Shown one piece after another: positions 60,331-64,000 of a DNA stretch of 64,000 nucleotides. Position 1 is the stretch's first letter. Every line of letters starts with the position of its first letter. A model generated the notes under the pieces. It saw nothing but the letters and a program-made list of their open reading frames with translations. It made no database searches and had not been told where the DNA came from. The translations under genes and the position numbers were made by a program. The stretch spans positions 20,897 through 84,896 of the forward strand of contig JAPNUR010000014.1 in the NCBI GenBank assembly GCA_026627385.1. Reading direction: 5' to 3'. Source of the stretch: Bacillota bacterium. Lineage in GTDB: Bacteria; Bacillota; Sulfobacillia; Sulfobacillales; Sulfobacillaceae.

Positions 60331-62547
60331 ATGGCGGGGTCAACGCCTCCATCGGAACCGTCCCTTGAGCGCATTCACGGGACGGTGGAGCGGGTCACAT
60401 TTCATCACCCGGACACAGGATTTTGCGTGCTGCAAGTCCGTCTTCCGCATCAGCGCGATCTTATGCCGGTGGTCGGCCATGCGTCGCAGGTGGTGCCCGG
60501 AGAGTACCTGTCAGCGCAAGGGCGCTGGGTGATTGATCGCCAATATGGTCGACAGTTTCAGGCGGTGGCGATCGAGCTGACCCCGCCCCACACAGTGGCA
60601 GGCATGCAAAAGTACCTGGGATCGGGGTGGATCCGCGGCATCGGCCCCGTGTATGCCAAACGCTTAGTGGAGGCCTTTGGAACCCAGGTCTTTGAGGTCA
60701 TCGAGGAGCACCCAGAACGCTTGCGCGATGTGCCCGGCATTGGTCCGCGTCGTGCCTTAAGCATCCGCCGAGGGTGGCAGGATCAAAAAATCATCCGCGA
60801 TATCATGCTCTTTTTGCACAGTCATGGTGTGTCGACGGCCCAGGCCGTGCGCATTTTTAAGACTTACGGTGACGACGCCATTCGTTTAGTCCGGGAAGAT
60901 CCGTATCGCTTGGCGCGGGACATCCGCGGCATTGGCTTTAAGACGGCGGATCGGATTGCAAAGCAGCTGGGCGTGGACGATCAAGCGCCGATCCGCGTGC
61001 GAGCGGGTGTGAGCTACGCGCTGTTAGAGGCCACCGGAGCGGGGCATGTTGCGTTGCCCCTGGCTGACCTGGTGGGCGACACGGCCGATCTGTTGGCGGT
61101 TCCTCCTGACGCAGTAAAGGCAGCCATTGATCATGAAACAGCCGAGGGGCGCATTGTCCTCTTTACGATTAAAGGCGAGCCATGTATAGCGTTGGCCGCG
61201 TTAGCGCACCAAGAACAGGTCATTGCCGAGCGGCTCAAGATGCTGGCCCGCGGAAAACCCCCATGGCCCGCGTTAGACGTTGACCAAGCCATCAGGCGGG
61301 CTGAAGCTCAGCTGCCCTTTGCACTTGCTCCGTTGCAGAAGGTAGCAATTCAGCAGGCGTTGACGTCCAAGGTGATGGCCATTACCGGAGGGCCTGGGGT
61401 GGGCAAGACCACGCTGTTAAAGACGGCTATCGGAATTTTGCGGGCACACGGGGTGACGCCGGCGCTCGCGGCTCCTACCGGGCGGGCCGCGAAACGCCTG
61501 GCGGAGGCGACGGGCGAACCGGCGAAGACCATCCACCGCCTTTTGGGGGGGCGTCCGGGCGGGACCTTTCAATACGACGCGCGCCATCCGTTAAACGCGG
61601 ACCTGGTCGTGGTGGATGAGTGTTCCATGATTGATGTGCCGCTCATGTACCATTTGCTCCATGCGATTGGACCAACAGCGGCCCTGTGGCTGGTGGGTGA
61701 CGGCGATCAAATCCCCTCTGTGGGACCAGGACAGGTGTTTCGCGACATCTTGAATTCGGCGGCGATTCCCGTGGTGCGCTTGACCAACGTGTTTCGTCAG
61801 GCAGCGCAAAGTGGCATCGTGTTCAATGCGCATCGCATTAACCAAGGTGTGATGCCCAACTTAGAGGGAACTCCGCCAGGGGAGGGTCGATCCGACTTTT
61901 ATTTCGTCAGTGCAGAAACCGCGGCGGAGGCAGCCGACAAAATATTACGGTTAGTCGCGGAGCGTATCCCGCGTCGCTTTGGATGGGATCCCCTGCGCGA
62001 TGTACAGGTGCTCTGTCCCATGAACCGCGGTGATTGCGGAGCCTATCACCTCAACCAACGCCTTCAGGATGCGCTAAACCCCCCGGGTGATGAGGCGGTG
62101 GAGCGGTTTGGGTGGCGCTTTGGGCCCGGGGATAAAGTGATGCAAACGGTGAACGATTACGACAAAGAGGTATTTAACGGGGACGTGGGCTGGGTGACCG
62201 ACGTCAACGCGGACGACCACATCCTTATTGTCCGCTTTGATGATCGCCCTGTCGAGTATGACTTTGCCGATCTTGATGCGCTCATTCCTGCCTACGCCAC
62301 CACCATTCATAAGGCCCAAGGGTCCGAGTATCCTGCGGTGGTCATTCCTGTGGTCACGCAACATTATCCGATGCTCAAGCGCAATCTCCTTTACACCGCG
62401 GTGACGCGGGCAAAGAACCTGGTGGTGCTGGTTGGGCAAGCGCGAGCGGTGGCTATCGCCGTGCACACCGTCGATAGCGAACGCCGTTGGTCAAAACTCA
62501 AAGAATGGCTCGTCGAGGGGTCCACGGCGCCATTGTCGGATCTCTAA
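60331..62547 (+). CDS. RecD2-type DNA helicase
   Basis: 738 residues from ATG 60331, chosen for the GGGGAGG 5 bases upstream and because family members start just before LERIHGTVERVTF. ATG 60289, 14 codons earlier, is also possible and follows AAAGGA. An N-terminal OB-like domain and helix-hairpin-helix repeats (LGSGWIRGIGPVYAKRL, LRDVPGIGPRRAL) precede the helicase core: AITGGPGVGKTTLL (Walker A, about 353-362), VVDECSMIDV, GDGDQIPSVGPGQVFRD and TTIHKAQGSEYPAVV. It is a 5'-3' superfamily 1B helicase acting in DNA repair without RecBC. A -10 TATAAT lies at 60265-60270. Confidence 0.93.
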   Translation: MAGSTPPSEPSLERIHGTVERVTFHHPDTGFCVLQVRLPHQRDLMPVVGHASQVVPGEYLSAQGRWVIDRQYGRQFQAVAIELTPPHTVAGMQKYLGSGWIRGIGPVYAKRLVEAFGTQVFEVIEEHPERLRDVPGIGPRRALSIRRGWQDQKIIRDIMLFLHSHGVSTAQAVRIFKTYGDDAIRLVREDPYRLARDIRGIGFKTADRIAKQLGVDDQAPIRVRAGVSYALLEATGAGHVALPLADLVGDTADLLAVPPDAVKAAIDHETAEGRIVLFTIKGEPCIALAALAHQEQVIAERLKMLARGKPPWPALDVDQAIRRAEAQLPFALAPLQKVAIQQALTSKVMAITGGPGVGKTTLLKTAIGILRAHGVTPALAAPTGRAAKRLAEATGEPAKTIHRLLGGRPGGTFQYDARHPLNADLVVVDECSMIDVPLMYHLLHAIGPTAALWLVGDGDQIPSVGPGQVFRDILNSAAIPVVRLTNVFRQAAQSGIVFNAHRINQGVMPNLEGTPPGEGRSDFYFVSAETAAEAADKILRLVAERIPRRFGWDPLRDVQVLCPMNRGDCGAYHLNQRLQDALNPPGDEAVERFGWRFGPGDKVMQTVNDYDKEVFNGDVGWVTDVNADDHILIVRFDDRPVEYDFADLDALIPAYATTIHKAQGSEYPAVVIPVVTQHYPMLKRNLLYTAVTRAKNLVVLVGQARAVAIAVHTVDSERRWSKLKEWLVEGSTAPLSDL

Positions 62548-63053
62548 GGGGCTATGAATGAGGGATGGCGGGGTGTCCTGACAAGGCCGGGTGATACCCG
62601 GGTCTCTGATGAACCGCGGGAACATTAGGCCGAGTGAGCCGCTAGCGATTCGGACCTCTTCGTTCAACGGGCGTCTTTCGCGGCACCAGAACCGCCCCCG
62701 AGCCGGCGAATCCGGTGAGGACGGCGGGTTTCGTCTATCAAGGTTGAGGGAACCTCATGGGGTTATCATAGGGTTTTCTCCCCAGGCTAGGCAGAGGATC
62801 AGGCAAAGAATCTTCCTCCATCCATGTCGGCTGCGCTAGACTGACAGAGGCGCCCACGAATTTTTTCGGTTCGACACCTCTGTCCGAGCAGGTGTTGACC
62901 GCCACACCTGATGACGCGCCTCCGATCCACTGGTGGTGGCTTGTGATACACTCGATCCAGCGAGAGGGTAGGCGCCCGGCCGTCGGCTGTGCTAGAAGTG
63001 GGCGCCGTTGGGTAACAACGTCGCCGGACGCATGGTATGGGAAGGAGCGAAGG
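62548..63053. other. Intergenic region without recognisable gene
   Basis: 506 bases. An open frame of 82 codons (62591-62839) has no ribosome site and a skewed Arg-rich composition. I see no terminator directly after the helicase gene and no strong promoter before the glycosyltransferase gene, apart from GATACACT near 62946. Possibly decayed mobile DNA. Confidence 0.4.
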
Positions 63054-63959
63054 ATGGCGACAGTGGCGTTAGCCATGATCGTGCGCGACGAGGCACAGGT
63101 CATTGAGCGCTGCTTACGGAGCGCGTTGCCTTGGATTGATGCCTGGGTCATCTGCGACACCGGATCCACGGATGACACACCGGCCCGCATTGCTCACGTA
63201 CTGCGTGACATACCTGGCCAGTTGGTGCGCCGGCCCTGGGTCAATTTCGGCGCCAATCGCTCGGAGTTGCTCCGGTTAGCTCGGGGTGCTGCCTCGTACT
63301 TGTTGTTGTTGGATGCCGACATGACCGTGAGCGGTGATGTGGGCATTAAAGACGCCCTAACGGCGGACGGGTACTACCTGCCGGTTGAGGACGGGACATT
63401 GACGTATTGGATGCCCTATCTGATTCGCGCCGATTTACCGTGGCGGTACGAAGGGGTGACGCACGAGTACCTAACGTGTGAGGGCTCGGTGACCTTTGAA
63501 CGCCTACCTGCCTGGCGCATTTTTCATCACGCTGACGGCGGCACGCGTTCCGAAAAATGGACGCGCGATGTTGCTCTTTTAACAGCAGCCGTGAAAGCGC
63601 ATCCTGATGACGCCCGCAGCGTGTTTTACCTCGCGCAAACCTATCGGGACATGGGGAACACGAAAGCCGCGATTCAAGCCTATCGGCAACGCGTGGCCAT
63701 GGGTGGCTGGCCCGAGGAAGTGTTTTACGCGCAGTACCAAATCGGGGTGCTCCTTGCCCCCACAGACTGGGCGCGTGCCGTGGATGCCTTGTTGACAGCA
63801 TGGAACTACCGCCCATCCCGCGCTGAGCCCTGGTATCATCTGGCCGTTGGTTGGCGCGTACGCCAAGCCTGGGCCCTCGCGTACATGGCCACCCAACAGT
63901 GCTCATTCCGGCGTAATCCACCCAGTGTTCCAGTAATTCTCCACCAGCCGGTCCAGTAA
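63054..63959 (+). CDS. GT2 TPR glycosyltransferase, 3' end replaced by an IS end
   Basis: 301 residues from ATG 63054, with GGAAGGAG upstream. The GT-A core reads ALAMIVRDEAQVIERCLRSALPWIDAWVICDTGSTDDTPA, then LLLLDADM. TPR-like helices follow (VFYLAQTYRDMGNTKAAIQAYRQRV). The last 19 residues (from about 283) are encoded by the end of an IS21-like element that begins at 63900, so the native C-terminus is lost. A paralogue of the same family is at 32700. Whether the shortened protein works is unknown; the GT core itself is complete. Confidence 0.75.
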   Translation: MATVALAMIVRDEAQVIERCLRSALPWIDAWVICDTGSTDDTPARIAHVLRDIPGQLVRRPWVNFGANRSELLRLARGAASYLLLLDADMTVSGDVGIKDALTADGYYLPVEDGTLTYWMPYLIRADLPWRYEGVTHEYLTCEGSVTFERLPAWRIFHHADGGTRSEKWTRDVALLTAAVKAHPDDARSVFYLAQTYRDMGNTKAAIQAYRQRVAMGGWPEEVFYAQYQIGVLLAPTDWARAVDALLTAWNYRPSRAEPWYHLAVGWRVRQAWALAYMATQQCSFRRNPPSVPVILHQPVQ

Positions 63960-64000
63960 ATCGCCACCGGATGGTCCGATAATTCGCCACCACCCGGTCG
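63900..64000. mobile_element. End of an IS21-like insertion sequence (partial)
   Basis: The boundary is placed at TG (63900-63901), where the sequence changes from coding to short tandem repeats. Multiple 22-23 base repeats next to a TG end are the hallmark of IS21-family termini, where the transposase IstA binds. The transposase genes would lie beyond the window. The orientation and target duplication cannot be seen. Confidence 0.65.
63906..63996. repeat. Four tandem 22-23 base repeats
   Basis: Units start at 63906, 63928, 63951 and 63974, with lengths 22, 23, 23 and 23. All share the core TAAnTCnCCACC after TCC. They agree with the internal transposase-binding sites of IS21-like elements. 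Confidence 0.8.

Noticed and set aside
62591..62839. 82-codon frame after the RecD2 gene
   Set aside because: No ribosome site, Arg-rich biased composition and no motif; treated as noncoding.
63906..63996. Four short regular repeats considered as a CRISPR array
   Set aside because: The repeats are contiguous with no spacers, and fit IS21-type terminal repeats beside a TG end.

Overview
The window reads as chromosomal DNA of a moderately GC-rich Gram-positive bacterium. Purine-rich Shine-Dalgarno sites (AGGAGG type) precede most genes, and many starts are GTG or TTG. It encodes an ECF sigma/anti-sigma pair, a LutABC lactate oxidase complex, a RecD2-type helicase and a c-di-AMP (ydaO) riboswitch. 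The G1 (eqolisin-type) acid peptidase and several Ser/Thr-rich secreted proteins fit an acidophilic member of the Bacillota, perhaps a Sulfobacillus relative. That placement is inference, not a database result.

Layout. 0-7.4 kb: the tail of a putative AI-2E type permease, a small membrane protein, a short Asp-box protein, a zinc-ribbon protein, then a run of a TIM-barrel-like protein, an SNF2 helicase, a SWIM zinc-finger protein and an SDR, followed by a glycosyltransferase. 7.4-10.6 kb: G1 peptidase (minus strand), CbiA and a CPBP protease. 10.6-14.5 kb: KDPG/KDG aldolase, KDG kinase and a 2,5-dioxovalerate-type aldehyde dehydrogenase, split by 0.8 kb of decayed DNA. 14.5-17.8 kb: MarR, DHA2 exporter and two small membrane proteins. 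17.8-20.7 kb (minus): TrpS, a tandem ThyX-like protein and a small partner. 20.9-26.7 kb: small genes, an MFS carrier, and an ECF sigma, anti-sigma, ABC ATPase and permease operon. 26.7-35.4 kb: an accessory region with peptidoglycan-binding, glycosyltransferase and Ig-like surface proteins, a ribbon-helix-helix/beta-domain fusion with a structured leader, and decayed sequence. 35.4-54.1 kb: a 20-gene catabolic island on one strand. 54.2-64 kb: a c-di-AMP riboswitch with a 3D-domain protein, Xaa-Pro peptidase, a lipoprotein and giant GH18 protein pair, RecD2, and a glycosyltransferase cut by the end of an IS21-like element.

How the genes work together. The catabolic island is the centrepiece. 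It holds a binding-protein/permease sugar importer, a RhaM-type mutarotase, sugar dehydrogenases (two SDR, one Gfo/Idh), an amidohydrolase-2 lactonase, a split UxaA/SuyAB-type dehydratase, an FAH-type diketo-acid hydrolase and LutABC. This matches the non-phosphorylating 6-deoxyhexose route (L-fucose or L-rhamnose type), which ends in pyruvate plus L-lactate, with LutABC oxidising the lactate. The dehydratase is not the enolase-superfamily enzyme of the known pathway. Extra genes (MaoC, CaiB/BaiF CoA-transferase, RraA-like aldolase, and a solute-binding-like protein with no export signal) suggest a side branch that is not understood. GntR and IclR regulators lie in the middle, and a FadR/GntR-type palindrome sits just after the promoter of the first gene.
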